Shown here piece after piece: positions 43,769 to 52,885 of a DNA stretch of 64,000 nt. The DNA comes from Bacteroidota bacterium (GTDB lineage: Bacteria; Bacteroidota; Bacteroidia; UKL13-3): NCBI GenBank assembly GCA_040388375.1, contig JAZKBU010000007.1, positions 312,823 through 376,822 of the forward strand. The letters run 5' to 3'. Below the pieces are notes generated by a model. The model was not told the origin of the DNA. It worked only from the letters and a program-made list of their open reading frames with translations, and made no database searches. Positions within the stretch are counted from its first letter, which is position 1; every line of letters begins with the position of its first letter. The position numbers and the translations under genes are program-made.

Positions 43769-44601
43769 AATAGGGCAAATTTATACCTTATATAACTAAG
43801 AATCATCACCGAAAATTTCTGCGTATTTGGTATCCTTATTCGGTTTTTCAGAACACTCTCAAGCGAAGTTGATTTTATTTTTTTGAACAGGAATTTATAG
43901 TAGGTATATGCCAGGTAAACACCAAACTTTGAAGAGCTAGGAAGTATTTGAATACCAACTAAAGCTTCTTTAAATTCGCTTTCAATATCATTTTCTATTT
44001 TGCATTTCACCCGATTATCAAGCAAACGAAAATCAATATCGGGAAAGTAAGTCCGTCCTAGAATTTGATAATCGTCTTTTAAATCGCGCAGGAAATTTAC
44101 TTTTTGAAAAGCCGAACCTAATTTCATGGCATAAGGTTTTAGTTTTTCGTAATCGGCTTTGTTACCATTGGTAAAAACCTGTAAACACATTAAACCAACC
44201 ACCTCTGCCGAACCATATATATATTCATTGTACAATTCCGAAGTATAATCTATTTTATTTAAGTCCATTTCCATACTATGCAGGAACTGGTCAATCAATA
44301 TGGTATCAATATTATATTGATGTACCGTTTCCTGAAACGATTGCAAAATAGGGTTTAGCGATATTCGTTCCGTTAATGCCTGATTTGTTTCCGTTTTAAA
44401 TCTACGCAACAATGTAGCTTTATCATAATCGTGAAAACTGTCTACTATCTCATCTGCCAATCTCACATAACCATAAATAGCATATATAGCAGGCCTAATG
44501 GATTTATTTAAAGCCAATATACCTAGGGAGAAACTGGTGCTGTACTTTTTTGTTGTACTTTTACTTACTTCATAGGAAAGTTCATCAAATAGCTTTTTCA
44601 T
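43765..44601 (-). CDS. crtB: Phytoene synthase
   Basis: A 278-residue squalene/phytoene synthase family enzyme joining two geranylgeranyl diphosphates into phytoene. The first Asp-rich motif is LADEIVDSFHDYD (about 49-61), and the second is in AFQKVNFLRDLKDDYQILGR (about 163-182). YIYGSAEVVGLMCLQVF lies between them. It overlaps crtI by 17 bp and the downstream hypothetical gene by 4 bp, a tightly coupled operon. Confidence 0.95.
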   Translation of the reverse strand: MKKLFDELSYEVSKSTTKKYSTSFSLGILALNKSIRPAIYAIYGYVRLADEIVDSFHDYDKATLLRRFKTETNQALTERISLNPILQSFQETVHQYNIDTILIDQFLHSMEMDLNKIDYTSELYNEYIYGSAEVVGLMCLQVFTNGNKADYEKLKPYAMKLGSAFQKVNFLRDLKDDYQILGRTYFPDIDFRLLDNRVKCKIENDIESEFKEALVGIQILPSSSKFGVYLAYTYYKFLFKKIKSTSLESVLKNRIRIPNTQKFSVMILSYIRYKFALL

Positions 44602-46078
44602 ACATATCAGATTTAATTTTATTTACTTCATTGGCCACAATTTTACCCGAGATAATGGATGGTGGTACACCCGGGCCGGGTACAGTTAACTGGCCTGTGT
44701 AAAAAAGATTTTTAATTTTTTTATTCTTTATTTTTGGTTTCAATACTGCGGTTTGAGCAAGCGTATTAGCAAGTCCGTAAGCATTACCTCCGTAAGCACT
44801 GTAGTCTTTTATAAAATTGGAAACACTATAACTTCTTTTGTATTCCATTTTTGATAACAGCCCTTGTGTTTTGGTTAATTGCTCTAAACGCTCAATCATT
44901 TGTTTTAAATATTTTTCACGCACTTCATCATCATCATTAATTCCTATAGCCAAAGGCATTAGTAAAAAAATATTTTCGCCATACTCCGGTGCTACATGGG
45001 GGTCTGTTTTAGAAGGGCAGCAACAATAAAACAATGGATTTTCCGGCCATTCTTTTGTATTATATATAGCATCAATATGCTCGTCTAAATCATTTTCAAA
45101 AAATAATGTGTGGTGCTTAAGGTTGGGAATTTTCTCTTTAAAACCCAGGTAGTATATTAGGCATGACGGAGCAAAAGTTTTCTTTTCCCAATACGCTTCA
45201 TTGTAATTCCTGTAATTTGCTTCCAGTAAACTTTCCGTATGGTGGTAGTCTGATGAAGCAATCACCATATCAAAATATTGCTTTTCTCCATTTATTTGAA
45301 GGGAGGTTACCTTATTGTTTTCTACATTTATTTTTTCAATTGTCTGGTTAAAATGGAATGTAGCCCCTTGCTGCTCTCCTACTTTTTGCATAGCCAATAC
45401 CAGCTGGTAAAATCCACCCATTGGGTAATGGGTACCTAATACATAGCCACCATAATTCATTAAGCTATATAAGGCGGGAATATTTTTAGGTGAAGCTCCG
45501 AGAAAAATAACAGGAAACTCCATTAATGTTCTCAACTTTTCGTTTGAAAAATATTTTGCCACATAGCTTCTGAAATTGCTTAGCAGGTCTAATTTCACAG
45601 CACTTTTTAAAGTTTTTGGAGAAACAAATTCCATCCAGTTATGACAAGGTTTGTTTACAAAATCTCTCATCCCTACTTCATACTTGAATTCGGCTGCTTG
45701 CATAAACTCATCTAATTTATTTCCCGCACCACTTTCTATATTTTCAAAAAGTTGTTTTAGTTCTTGATAAGATTGTGGTATGGACATTTTATCCTCTTTA
45801 AAAATCATTTCAAACTGAGGATTGAGAGAAACCAACTCAAAAAAGTCCGAAGTTTTATAACCAAAATCACCAAAAAAGTTTTCTATAATATCTGGCATCC
45901 AATACCAACTAGGCCCCATATCAAAAACATAGCCTTGTTCAGTACAGAACTGCCTGGCCCTGCCTCCGGGTTGCGCATGTTTTTCAAATACGTGAACTTC
46001 ATGGCCCTGTTTTGCTGTATAGGCAGCTGCGGACATTCCTGAAAATCCCGATCCTATTATGGCAATTTTCTTTTTCAC
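44585..46078 (-). CDS. crtI: Phytoene desaturase
   Basis: A 497-residue FAD enzyme that turns phytoene into lycopene by successive desaturations. The dinucleotide-binding start is IIGSGFSGMSAAAYTAKQGH (about 7-26) with EKHAQPGGRAR. The C-terminal signature is YTGQLTVPGPGVPPSIISGK (about 467-486), typical of CrtI-type desaturases. It is the first biosynthetic gene of the operon; its ATG overlaps the last base of the MarR gene stop and its end overlaps crtB. Confidence 0.96.
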   Translation of the reverse strand: MKKKIAIIGSGFSGMSAAAYTAKQGHEVHVFEKHAQPGGRARQFCTEQGYVFDMGPSWYWMPDIIENFFGDFGYKTSDFFELVSLNPQFEMIFKEDKMSIPQSYQELKQLFENIESGAGNKLDEFMQAAEFKYEVGMRDFVNKPCHNWMEFVSPKTLKSAVKLDLLSNFRSYVAKYFSNEKLRTLMEFPVIFLGASPKNIPALYSLMNYGGYVLGTHYPMGGFYQLVLAMQKVGEQQGATFHFNQTIEKINVENNKVTSLQINGEKQYFDMVIASSDYHHTESLLEANYRNYNEAYWEKKTFAPSCLIYYLGFKEKIPNLKHHTLFFENDLDEHIDAIYNTKEWPENPLFYCCCPSKTDPHVAPEYGENIFLLMPLAIGINDDDEVREKYLKQMIERLEQLTKTQGLLSKMEYKRSYSVSNFIKDYSAYGGNAYGLANTLAQTAVLKPKIKNKKIKNLFYTGQLTVPGPGVPPSIISGKIVANEVNKIKSDMYEKAI

Positions 46079-46737
46079 TAGTTTTTACTTTTTAAAGCTT
46101 CTTCCAACAACTTTTCAGGTTCTAAATTTTGGTTGTATAGCGGGTTATGAAAATCGTTTAGCTTATCCAATAAGCGTATCAGTTCCATCTTTTCAGTATG
46201 GGTTAAATCACCGGTTACAACATGGGTAGCTTGTCTTATTTTGTCCATTTGTTTCTCCAATGCTTTTAAACCTTTTGGAGTTATACTAATTACCTTGCTT
46301 CGCTTGTCCGTTTCTGAATCTTGCTGCTTTACCCAACCTTGTTCAATAAGGCGATTGATAGTTTGCATACCAACAGGCTTATCCTGTATATTCTTTTTTA
46401 TCAACTCCATTTTGGTCATATTGCCAAAAGCTTTAAGGTTAATGAGGTAAATAAAATCCTCCTGCGTTGAAAATTCGGAGCCATAAATAGCAGACTTAGA
46501 ATAATTTTTAGCATATCTATTCATATGGACAATAAGTGTATTAATAACACTTTCAGGGCTTCGTCCATTTGCTTTTCCTTCCCAATCAGGCTCCGGTGTA
46601 AAAGTTTCGGCTGTAAATGTTTTTAGCATCCATTGCTTAAACCCATTAACATCACCGGAGTATTGTTTTGACTCAAAATTTGTATTTTCAAATTCCTTTA
46701 TCAAATCAACAGCGTCTTTCATTAATTGGTAATTCAT
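46078..46737 (-). CDS. MarR family transcriptional regulator
   Basis: A 219-residue winged-helix protein, longer than usual for MarR because of a 60-70 residue N-terminal extension. The DNA-binding part is about 100-175: DFIYLINLKAFGNMTKMELI, the recognition-helix region GMQTINRLIEQGWVKQQDSE and the wing DKRSKVISITPKGLKAL. Its gene heads the crt operon with a one-base overlap with crtI, so it most likely controls carotenoid synthesis and itself. The inducing ligand is unknown. The 118-bp region upstream is very AT-rich. Confidence 0.88.
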   Translation of the reverse strand: MNYQLMKDAVDLIKEFENTNFESKQYSGDVNGFKQWMLKTFTAETFTPEPDWEGKANGRSPESVINTLIVHMNRYAKNYSKSAIYGSEFSTQEDFIYLINLKAFGNMTKMELIKKNIQDKPVGMQTINRLIEQGWVKQQDSETDKRSKVISITPKGLKALEKQMDKIRQATHVVTGDLTHTEKMELIRLLDKLNDFHNPLYNQNLEPEKLLEEALKSKN

Positions 46738-46856
46738 CTAAATTTATTCTAATTAGTTTACAAATAAACTACTTTTAAATAAACAAATCAATAAATAGTA
46801 TATTAAATTACCTTTATTTTATTTTGGATTATTTGAAAACTTATAAATTACTAAAA

Positions 46857-46890
46857 CAAAAAGGCTTCAAAATTTGAAGCCTTTTTGTTT
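46857..46890 (-). terminator. Terminator after the small lipoprotein gene
   Basis: AAAAAGGCTTCAAA pairs with TTTGAAGCCTTTTT, followed by GTTT on both strands. It is 30 bp downstream of the stop of the lipoprotein gene. Confidence 0.88.
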
Positions 46891-46919
46891 TTCTATGAAC
46901 TCTGATAAAATAATCTCAA

Positions 46920-47372
46920 TTAAGGCCCTTCACCTAAACCTAATTCATTAATAATTCTTTCTTTGTTTTCGCTCAAATAAAACTGACGAAATGGATAAAG
47001 TACGCGATTGGTAACCACAAAATACGTTTCCTGTCTTGCTTGTTTAACAATACCGGCAAACTCATTGGGTATAGAATCATGATTTAGTTTGATATCTGAG
47101 GGATCTATTATTATTAACACATAATCACGCTTGGCTATTTCAATAATGTCTTTGTCTTTTAGTATATCCCAGCCCAATTTTTTATTAGTTTCTATATCTT
47201 TACTAACCAAAGCAAACAAGAACGATTTATATTTTTTCGGGTAGTTACCACAGTTTAATGCACTGTCAATAGTATAGTATACTCGATTATTGCAATTGTC
47301 TTTTGTCTGCGTTGTTGTACAAGCGGTCAATAAGAAAAATACACCGGTAATAATATAAATGAGTGTTTTCAT
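46920..47372 (-). CDS. Lipoprotein of unknown function
   Basis: A 150-residue protein with lipobox LLTAC (Cys about 18). Its core (FLFALVSKDIETNKKLGWDI, YVLIIIDPSDI, ETYFVVTNRVLYPFRQFYLS) suggests an alpha/beta, possibly thioredoxin-like fold, but the CxxC pair is absent. The gene follows the TonB receptor gene after 36 bp on the same strand and may share its transcript. Function is unknown. Confidence 0.7.
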   Translation of the reverse strand: MKTLIYIITGVFFLLTACTTTQTKDNCNNRVYYTIDSALNCGNYPKKYKSFLFALVSKDIETNKKLGWDILKDKDIIEIAKRDYVLIIIDPSDIKLNHDSIPNEFAGIVKQARQETYFVVTNRVLYPFRQFYLSENKERIINELGLGEGP

Positions 47373-47408
47373 ATGTTACCCAAACATACTTATTTTTTAT
47401 AAAACCAA

Positions 47409-49820
47409 CTAAAACTTATAACTATAACCCAATCTAATTACTTGGGTTTCGTAGTAATCGGTACTGATATAGGTAAAGCCTTGTCCCTGCACTTCCTTTT
47501 TAATTATCATGGTATTTAATAAATCGGTTGCATTTAAAAACAACTCGCCTCTACCCTTTTGTATGGTCTTTTTTACGCCAAAGTCTAAAGAGAAACGCTG
47601 GGCAATTTTGCTTTGCGGAATAATATCAGGTGCTAAGTAGGTAGCCATTACTTGCGCATCAAGGTTTTTAGCCACATGAAAGGTATTGTTCAGCTTTATG
47701 TTTCCCGAAAATATTTCTTGTTCGTTAGCACTAAATACATTGGTAACCGGATATTTGTTTTCTACGGTAAAGGTATCAATTTGATTGCGGTATGCATTTA
47801 GGTTTATATTAAACGTATACCATTTGCTCAGCTCATGCGATAAAATAATTTCCATGCCTGTAGTATAGCTTCTGCCTGCATTTTGAAATACCGCATATAT
47901 TAAATTACTACCTGCCACTGTGGATGAAATTCTGGTAATGGTTCCATCCACCATACGGTGGTATGCTGCGACATAAAAATAACTTTTTTTCCAACTGGTT
48001 TTATAACCCAACTCCCACAAATTGGTAAACTGTGGGCGCAAAGCAGGATTACCCACTTTAATAATTTCGGCATCATCGTACTTTGGAAAAATACGTATAT
48101 CCACTTCGTTAGGTCTATCCACCCTACGGTTATAAAACAAGGAGATTTTATGGCGCTCGTTTATTTTATAAGCAAAGCGAACGTTTGGAAAGGGTTGCGT
48201 ATAATCATAACCATTGCTTTTATAGGTATTGTGGTTTGGGTTTACATCGTATTGAAGGTTTACATACTCCAAGCGTAAACCTATTTCCGCTTCTATTTTT
48301 TTTGTTTCTATAATATAGTTGCCATACAAAGCGGGTATAATTTCCTTATAGGTTGCCCAACCACCCGCATTGCTATCCAACGGTGAGTTTATGCCCGGTA
48401 TAAATTGCATATTGGTTGGTATATCTCTTTTGCGAAACTTGAAACCTGTTTCAATCCTACCATATTTTAAAGGGCGTATATAATCTATATTGAGGTCGGC
48501 TACCTTTTCGTCCGATAATACTTTAAAAGCATCTGCACCCGTATAAGTGGGCATAATATTATCGAAAAAATATTTCTCATCTTCCCTGTGAAAAGTATAG
48601 TTAAAACCTATATTTATTAAATGTCCGGCTTGTTTAAACCTATGCTGATAAGCAGCAGTAGCCATAGCGGTTGTTTTCAATTCATCTTCTAAAAATTGCC
48701 AAAGCCTTAACCTGCTTGAATAATCACCATTAAAAAAAGGTTGGTCTCCCCTGTCTATAATTTTTTCGCTACCAAACAGAGCTGAAATAGTTAAGGCATT
48801 GTTTTTATTTAGGTTCCAGTCAAAGCCTATTTTGGATGTAAAAAAATTGGTGTTTCTATTCCTTTTTAATTGGTGTTTGATAACGGTTCCATCATCATAC
48901 GTTCTGGTTACAAACTCATTTTTATTCAGTGTTTCGGTATATAAATTATCAATTTGTACAAAAGCATTTATTTTATTTTTCCTGTAGTTCAGCGCAATGG
49001 ATGGATTGACTTTAGGCGTTAAAGTGTATTGGGGTCTAATGCCGGGCAAATTGTCCTGGCGCACCCACAAAGCACCTAAGCCTGTTGTAAAACCAGCTTT
49101 TCCATTAAAGCCATCTTTATTGTTTTTCTTATATACTATATTAATAATACCCGCATTGCCATTGGCATCGTATTTAGAAGAAGGGTTGTTAATGATTTCA
49201 ATTTTTTCGATAGCCGATGCCGGAATATTGTCTAAACCCGATTGATTGCCAAAGCCCGTTAAGGCAGTTTGTTTTCCATCAATTAACACGGTTACTTTAT
49301 CATTGCCTCTTAATTGTACTTTTCCATCTTGCACGGTAACACCCGGTAAACTTTGCATGGTTTGTAAAACAGAACCTCCGCTTTGGCTTATATTATCGGC
49401 TACTGAAAATACTTTCTTATCCATTTTCTCACTCACTTCATCTTTTTTAGCCGTTAGTATTATTTCGTTTAAAGTTTTTGTTTTTTCAGTTAATTCAATA
49501 GAACCCACAGCCAAAAAATCGGTCAGATTGCCTACATAAAGCGATTGCCTTTTTATGGTATAACCAATAAAGGAAACCTCTATATAATAATTATCGGGTT
49601 TAATATTGGAGAGCACAAATGCTCCTTCTTCGTTACTTACAGTACCTGTTACAAAAGCGCTGTCCTTTTCTGTTTTTAAAAGCACATTTACATAAGGCAA
49701 AGCGGTTTTATTCGCTTTGTCTTTTATAAAGCCCGAAATGGTAACACCCTTGTTTTGTGCATGAGCATAAGCTATGGAAAACACCATCAACAAAAGGTTT
49801 AAAAATATTTTTCGCTGCAT
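47409..49820 (-). CDS. TonB-dependent receptor, outer-membrane beta-barrel family
   Basis: An 803-residue outer-membrane protein. I use the ATG at 49818-49820 because MQRKIFLNLLLMVFSIAYAHAQ is a clean signal peptide; an upstream in-frame start would precede it by 19 residues. A carboxypeptidase-regulatory-like domain (about 28-110), a plug (about 130-235, GSVLQTMQSLPGVTVQDGK, IEKIEIINNPSSKYD) and a barrel of the OMP_b-brl_3 type follow, ending YSYKF. PepSY-like protein and two-component genes lie upstream on the same strand, implying a sensed and regulated outer-membrane function. The substrate is unknown. Confidence 0.9.
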   Translation of the reverse strand: MQRKIFLNLLLMVFSIAYAHAQNKGVTISGFIKDKANKTALPYVNVLLKTEKDSAFVTGTVSNEEGAFVLSNIKPDNYYIEVSFIGYTIKRQSLYVGNLTDFLAVGSIELTEKTKTLNEIILTAKKDEVSEKMDKKVFSVADNISQSGGSVLQTMQSLPGVTVQDGKVQLRGNDKVTVLIDGKQTALTGFGNQSGLDNIPASAIEKIEIINNPSSKYDANGNAGIINIVYKKNNKDGFNGKAGFTTGLGALWVRQDNLPGIRPQYTLTPKVNPSIALNYRKNKINAFVQIDNLYTETLNKNEFVTRTYDDGTVIKHQLKRNRNTNFFTSKIGFDWNLNKNNALTISALFGSEKIIDRGDQPFFNGDYSSRLRLWQFLEDELKTTAMATAAYQHRFKQAGHLINIGFNYTFHREDEKYFFDNIMPTYTGADAFKVLSDEKVADLNIDYIRPLKYGRIETGFKFRKRDIPTNMQFIPGINSPLDSNAGGWATYKEIIPALYGNYIIETKKIEAEIGLRLEYVNLQYDVNPNHNTYKSNGYDYTQPFPNVRFAYKINERHKISLFYNRRVDRPNEVDIRIFPKYDDAEIIKVGNPALRPQFTNLWELGYKTSWKKSYFYVAAYHRMVDGTITRISSTVAGSNLIYAVFQNAGRSYTTGMEIILSHELSKWYTFNINLNAYRNQIDTFTVENKYPVTNVFSANEQEIFSGNIKLNNTFHVAKNLDAQVMATYLAPDIIPQSKIAQRFSLDFGVKKTIQKGRGELFLNATDLLNTMIIKKEVQGQGFTYISTDYYETQVIRLGYSYKF

Positions 49821-49836
49821 CGTTTCGCTATTAAGC

Positions 49837-50280
49837 TTAGTCATGTATTTCTTTAATAAATTGTCCATTGCTATCAAATAGCAAGTCCTTTCCTTTTATT
49901 TCCGCTTCATAAGTTACCGTGCCTTTGGCATCCGTAATTTTTGCGGCTTCTTTTACTTTTTGTCCAGTATATTTTGTTTTAATGTAGGCTAAAACACCAT
50001 TGGGAAGTTCACTTAATTTAATCTCCACTTCTGTTTCTATTAAATTACCATCCACATCAAATAAAGCGGAGTAGTCTGCTTTGTTTAAGTCAAACGCTGC
50101 TTCGTATTTGTCATTTTCTTTTTCCCATTTTACTTCTTTGGCATTGGGAAATTGTTTTTGCAAAGCTTCTTTAACTTTTGCCGGAACACCCTTTGCAGGA
50201 ATGTCTTTTTCATGTGTTTCTTGTGCGAAAGTGAGTGTTGAAAATAACACTGCTGCAATCATAATTGTTGTTTTTTTCAT
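49837..50280 (-). CDS. Secreted PepSY-like (BLIP-type) protein
   Basis: A 147-residue exported protein; the start MKKTTIMIAAVLFSTLTFAQ gives a normal signal peptide. Two PepSY-like repeats follow: VPAKVKEALQKQFPNAKEVKWEKENDKYEA-type (about 30-80) and a second with GVLAYIKTKYTGQKVKEAAK and VTYEAEIKGKDLLFD. Such domains, related to the fold of beta-lactamase inhibitor protein, occur beside two-component systems in Bacteroidota. It is encoded 16 bp ahead of the TonB receptor start and 60 bp after the histidine kinase. Confidence 0.85.
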   Translation of the reverse strand: MKKTTIMIAAVLFSTLTFAQETHEKDIPAKGVPAKVKEALQKQFPNAKEVKWEKENDKYEAAFDLNKADYSALFDVDGNLIETEVEIKLSELPNGVLAYIKTKYTGQKVKEAAKITDAKGTVTYEAEIKGKDLLFDSNGQFIKEIHD

Positions 50281-50340
50281 TTGTGTAGTTATTAATTTAC
50301 AACACAAAGTTGCAACCTGATTTAGAAGAAATTTAGTGTT

Positions 50341-51606
50341 TTAGAATTGTATGCTGAATGAATGAAAATTATTATCAAAAGCATATTCAATTGGCCAGTT
50401 ATTCATATCAGCTATTTTTTTAACAATGGCTAAACCCAATCCATTTCCTTGTTCCGATGGATTTGATTTTGAAAAACGATTGAATAATTTATCAACCACC
50501 AATGATTGGTTCAAACCTGTATTAAATACAATAAGTGTTTGATTGGATATAACTACTATTATTTGCCCGTTAGCCTTATTGTGTTTAATAGCATTTAGCA
50601 ATAGGTTACTAATAAGTATTTCCAATAAAACAGGATTGGCTTTTATGTCAATCGAATCAGCTAATAACAGTTTTAAATCTATATTTTTAGCCTTTGCCTG
50701 CTCGGTAAAAAACGCTATGTTTTTCTCTATGCTTTCATTCAATGAGATGGGTTGCTTGTTGCTATAATTGTCGTTTTCAATTTTAGAAAGTAACAATAAA
50801 TTTTTGTTCAGGCGGTTTAACCTAGCCACAGTATCATTCAATGAGTTTAGTATTTCAAATTGTACTTGCGTAACATCAGATAATTGCATTAAAGTATCAA
50901 TTTTTGCTTTAAAAACAGCCAATGGCGTTTGTAGCTCATGTGCTGCATTTTCAATAAACTCTCTTTGGTTATGGTAAATAGAAATATTCTTTGTTATTAG
51001 TTGTTCTATGCTTTGGTTTAAGCGGTTAAACTCTTCAATATTGCTTGTTACCAATTCGGGTTGGTTCAATTTATCTATTTCAAATTGCTCTATTTGGTTC
51101 AATGTATGGTAAAAAGGCTTCCAAAGATTAATCGATAATTTTTTAGTAATTATAAACAAGCCGCCTAAAAGCAGTGTAATAATGATAATAAAAAGCAAGG
51201 CAATACTTTCCATTAAATCTTCCGCTTCTACTAAATTAATTCTGGCCATATAGGTATATGGTTTGCCTTCAATGGTAATAGGAAAATTAATTTCTCTATA
51301 AGGTTCATGTTCTGCCACCAGCGTATCGTAATAGTTGCTGTAAAAAATAGTGTCTTTAGTTAATCCTTTAGCTGGTTCTATTTTTATATCACGGTTAAAT
51401 CGGTTCCAAGTAGGAATATCAGTTTGCTTTAAGTGCGAAAAGGAATAAATCATAAATTCATTTTTACGCAATTCCAATGCTTCATCAGCATCGTCTATAT
51501 ACAGTTTTTCAGTAATGTAATAAAACAACGGAGCTGTTACAATGAGTATAAGCAACGAAAAAATAAGGTATATCCTTAATGTTTTATGTAATAGTTTTTT
51601 AGTCAT
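50341..51606 (-). CDS. Sensor histidine kinase
   Basis: A 421-residue inner-membrane kinase. Two hydrophobic helices (about 10-30 and 130-152) enclose a periplasmic sensor domain of about 100 residues. The H-box is EFIENAAHELQTPLAVFKAK (about 226-245), the N-box is LLLNAIKHNKANG and the G-box is GNGLGLAIVKKIAD. The start at 51606 (MTKKLLHKTLRIYL) overlaps the response-regulator gene by 8 bp, the usual coupling. The signal is unknown; the nearby PepSY and TonB genes are the natural targets. Confidence 0.92.
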   Translation of the reverse strand: MTKKLLHKTLRIYLIFSLLILIVTAPLFYYITEKLYIDDADEALELRKNEFMIYSFSHLKQTDIPTWNRFNRDIKIEPAKGLTKDTIFYSNYYDTLVAEHEPYREINFPITIEGKPYTYMARINLVEAEDLMESIALLFIIIITLLLGGLFIITKKLSINLWKPFYHTLNQIEQFEIDKLNQPELVTSNIEEFNRLNQSIEQLITKNISIYHNQREFIENAAHELQTPLAVFKAKIDTLMQLSDVTQVQFEILNSLNDTVARLNRLNKNLLLLSKIENDNYSNKQPISLNESIEKNIAFFTEQAKAKNIDLKLLLADSIDIKANPVLLEILISNLLLNAIKHNKANGQIIVVISNQTLIVFNTGLNQSLVVDKLFNRFSKSNPSEQGNGLGLAIVKKIADMNNWPIEYAFDNNFHSFSIQF

Positions 51607-52276
51607 GTTGCCATTTGTAACCCAAGCCATAAACTGTTTTTATATAATCATTACAACCGGCCATTCTCAATTTATTCTTTACGTTTTTTATATGTGCATA
51701 TACAAAATCATGGTTGTCTAACATATCAGCCATATCGCCCGAAAGATGCTCGGCAATAGCGCTTTTGGAAAGTACTTTCTTTTCGTTACCTATTAAATAC
51801 AGCAACAAATCAATTTCTTTCTTTGTTATATCAATGAATTTACCTTTTATTTTTAAGGTCTTAGCCAAAATATCTATTTCAATTTCCTGATGAATAACCG
51901 TATTATTTCCTTTAAAATTTTTCCTCCTGATTAATGCTTGTATCCGTACCAATAATTCCGAAAGATGAAAGGGTTTGGTTAAGTAATCATCTGCACCAAA
52001 ATGGAAGCCTTCAATTCTGGTTTCCAAAGTATCCTTTGCCGAAATAATAATTACACCTTCGGTTTTATTTTGGCTTTTTAGTTCTTTTAAAATATCAAAA
52101 CCACTACCATCAGGTAACATTAAATCCAACAAAATACAGTCGTATTCGTACATGGATATTTTTTCAAAGGCCATTTTTTTATTGATGACCCACTCACAAA
52201 TAAAATCATTACCTGTTAAGTAACTTTGAATGCTATGGGCCAGTTCCAGTTCGTCTTCTATAAGCAATAATTTCAT
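51599..52276 (-). CDS. Response regulator, OmpR/PhoB family
   Basis: A 225-residue regulator. The receiver domain (1-115) has acidic residues LLIEDELELAH, phospho-acceptor Asp in YDCILLDLMLPDGSGFD (about residue 51), the Thr/Ser-position VIIISAKD and the Lys in YLTKPF. A winged-helix DNA-binding domain spans about 125-222 (KEIDLLLYLIGNEKKVLSKS, HIKNVKNKLRM, KTVYGLGYKW). It is the first gene of the TCS-PepSY-TonB-lipoprotein cluster and partners the overlapping kinase. Confidence 0.94.
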   Translation of the reverse strand: MKLLLIEDELELAHSIQSYLTGNDFICEWVINKKMAFEKISMYEYDCILLDLMLPDGSGFDILKELKSQNKTEGVIIISAKDTLETRIEGFHFGADDYLTKPFHLSELLVRIQALIRRKNFKGNNTVIHQEIEIDILAKTLKIKGKFIDITKKEIDLLLYLIGNEKKVLSKSAIAEHLSGDMADMLDNHDFVYAHIKNVKNKLRMAGCNDYIKTVYGLGYKWQHD

Positions 52277-52388
52277 TCCAGCGAAGGTAAAGGTTCAATT
52301 TAGAATAAATTTAGCATGCAAACATTAACTCCTTTTTGGAAAGCGTAATATTAATAGTTTTATTGCAAGTAAAAATTAAAATATACCT

Positions 52389-52865
52389 ATGGAACATCAA
52401 CACCACTATAAATTACAGGCCGTTTGGCATGGCAACAAAGGCACCGGAACAAGCACAGTAAAAGGTTATGACAGAAGCCACACGGTAAGCATTGAAGGCA
52501 AACCCGAATTGCATTTAACTACCGATAACGCCTTGGTTGGCGATAAAAATAAACTAAACCCGGAAGATTTATTGGTAAGTGCCATCTCCTCTTGCCACAT
52601 GCTTTCCTACCTTTATGTATGTGCGCTGGAAGGCATAGTTATAGTTGATTACAAAGACAACGCAACAGGTATTATGATAGAAAAAAGCAGCGGTGGCGGT
52701 AGCTTTAAAGAAGTTATATTAAACCCTGTTTTTACCGTTGCAAGTGCAGAAATGGTAGACAAAGCCATTGAGCTACATCACAAAGCACACGAAATTTGCT
52801 ACATAGCCAATTCTGTTAATTTTGAAGTAAAATGTAATCCTGTTTGTGAAGTGGCTAAAAGTTAA
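52389..52865 (+). CDS. OsmC family protein
   Basis: A 158-residue peroxiredoxin-like OsmC/Ohr-fold protein. The first Cys lies in LLVSAISSCHMLSYLYVCAL (Cys near 62) and the second in the C-terminal NFEVKCNPVCEV. LVGDKNKLNPEDL is the family's usual entry to the helical part. Such proteins reduce organic hydroperoxides using paired cysteines; the exact subgroup (OsmC-like rather than Ohr) is judged from the His after the first Cys. It is a monocistronic-looking gene 20 bp ahead of the hydrolase fusion. Confidence 0.88.
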   Translation: MEHQHHYKLQAVWHGNKGTGTSTVKGYDRSHTVSIEGKPELHLTTDNALVGDKNKLNPEDLLVSAISSCHMLSYLYVCALEGIVIVDYKDNATGIMIEKSSGGGSFKEVILNPVFTVASAEMVDKAIELHHKAHEICYIANSVNFEVKCNPVCEVAKS

Positions 52866-52885
52866 AACAGAAATAAATAATCAAC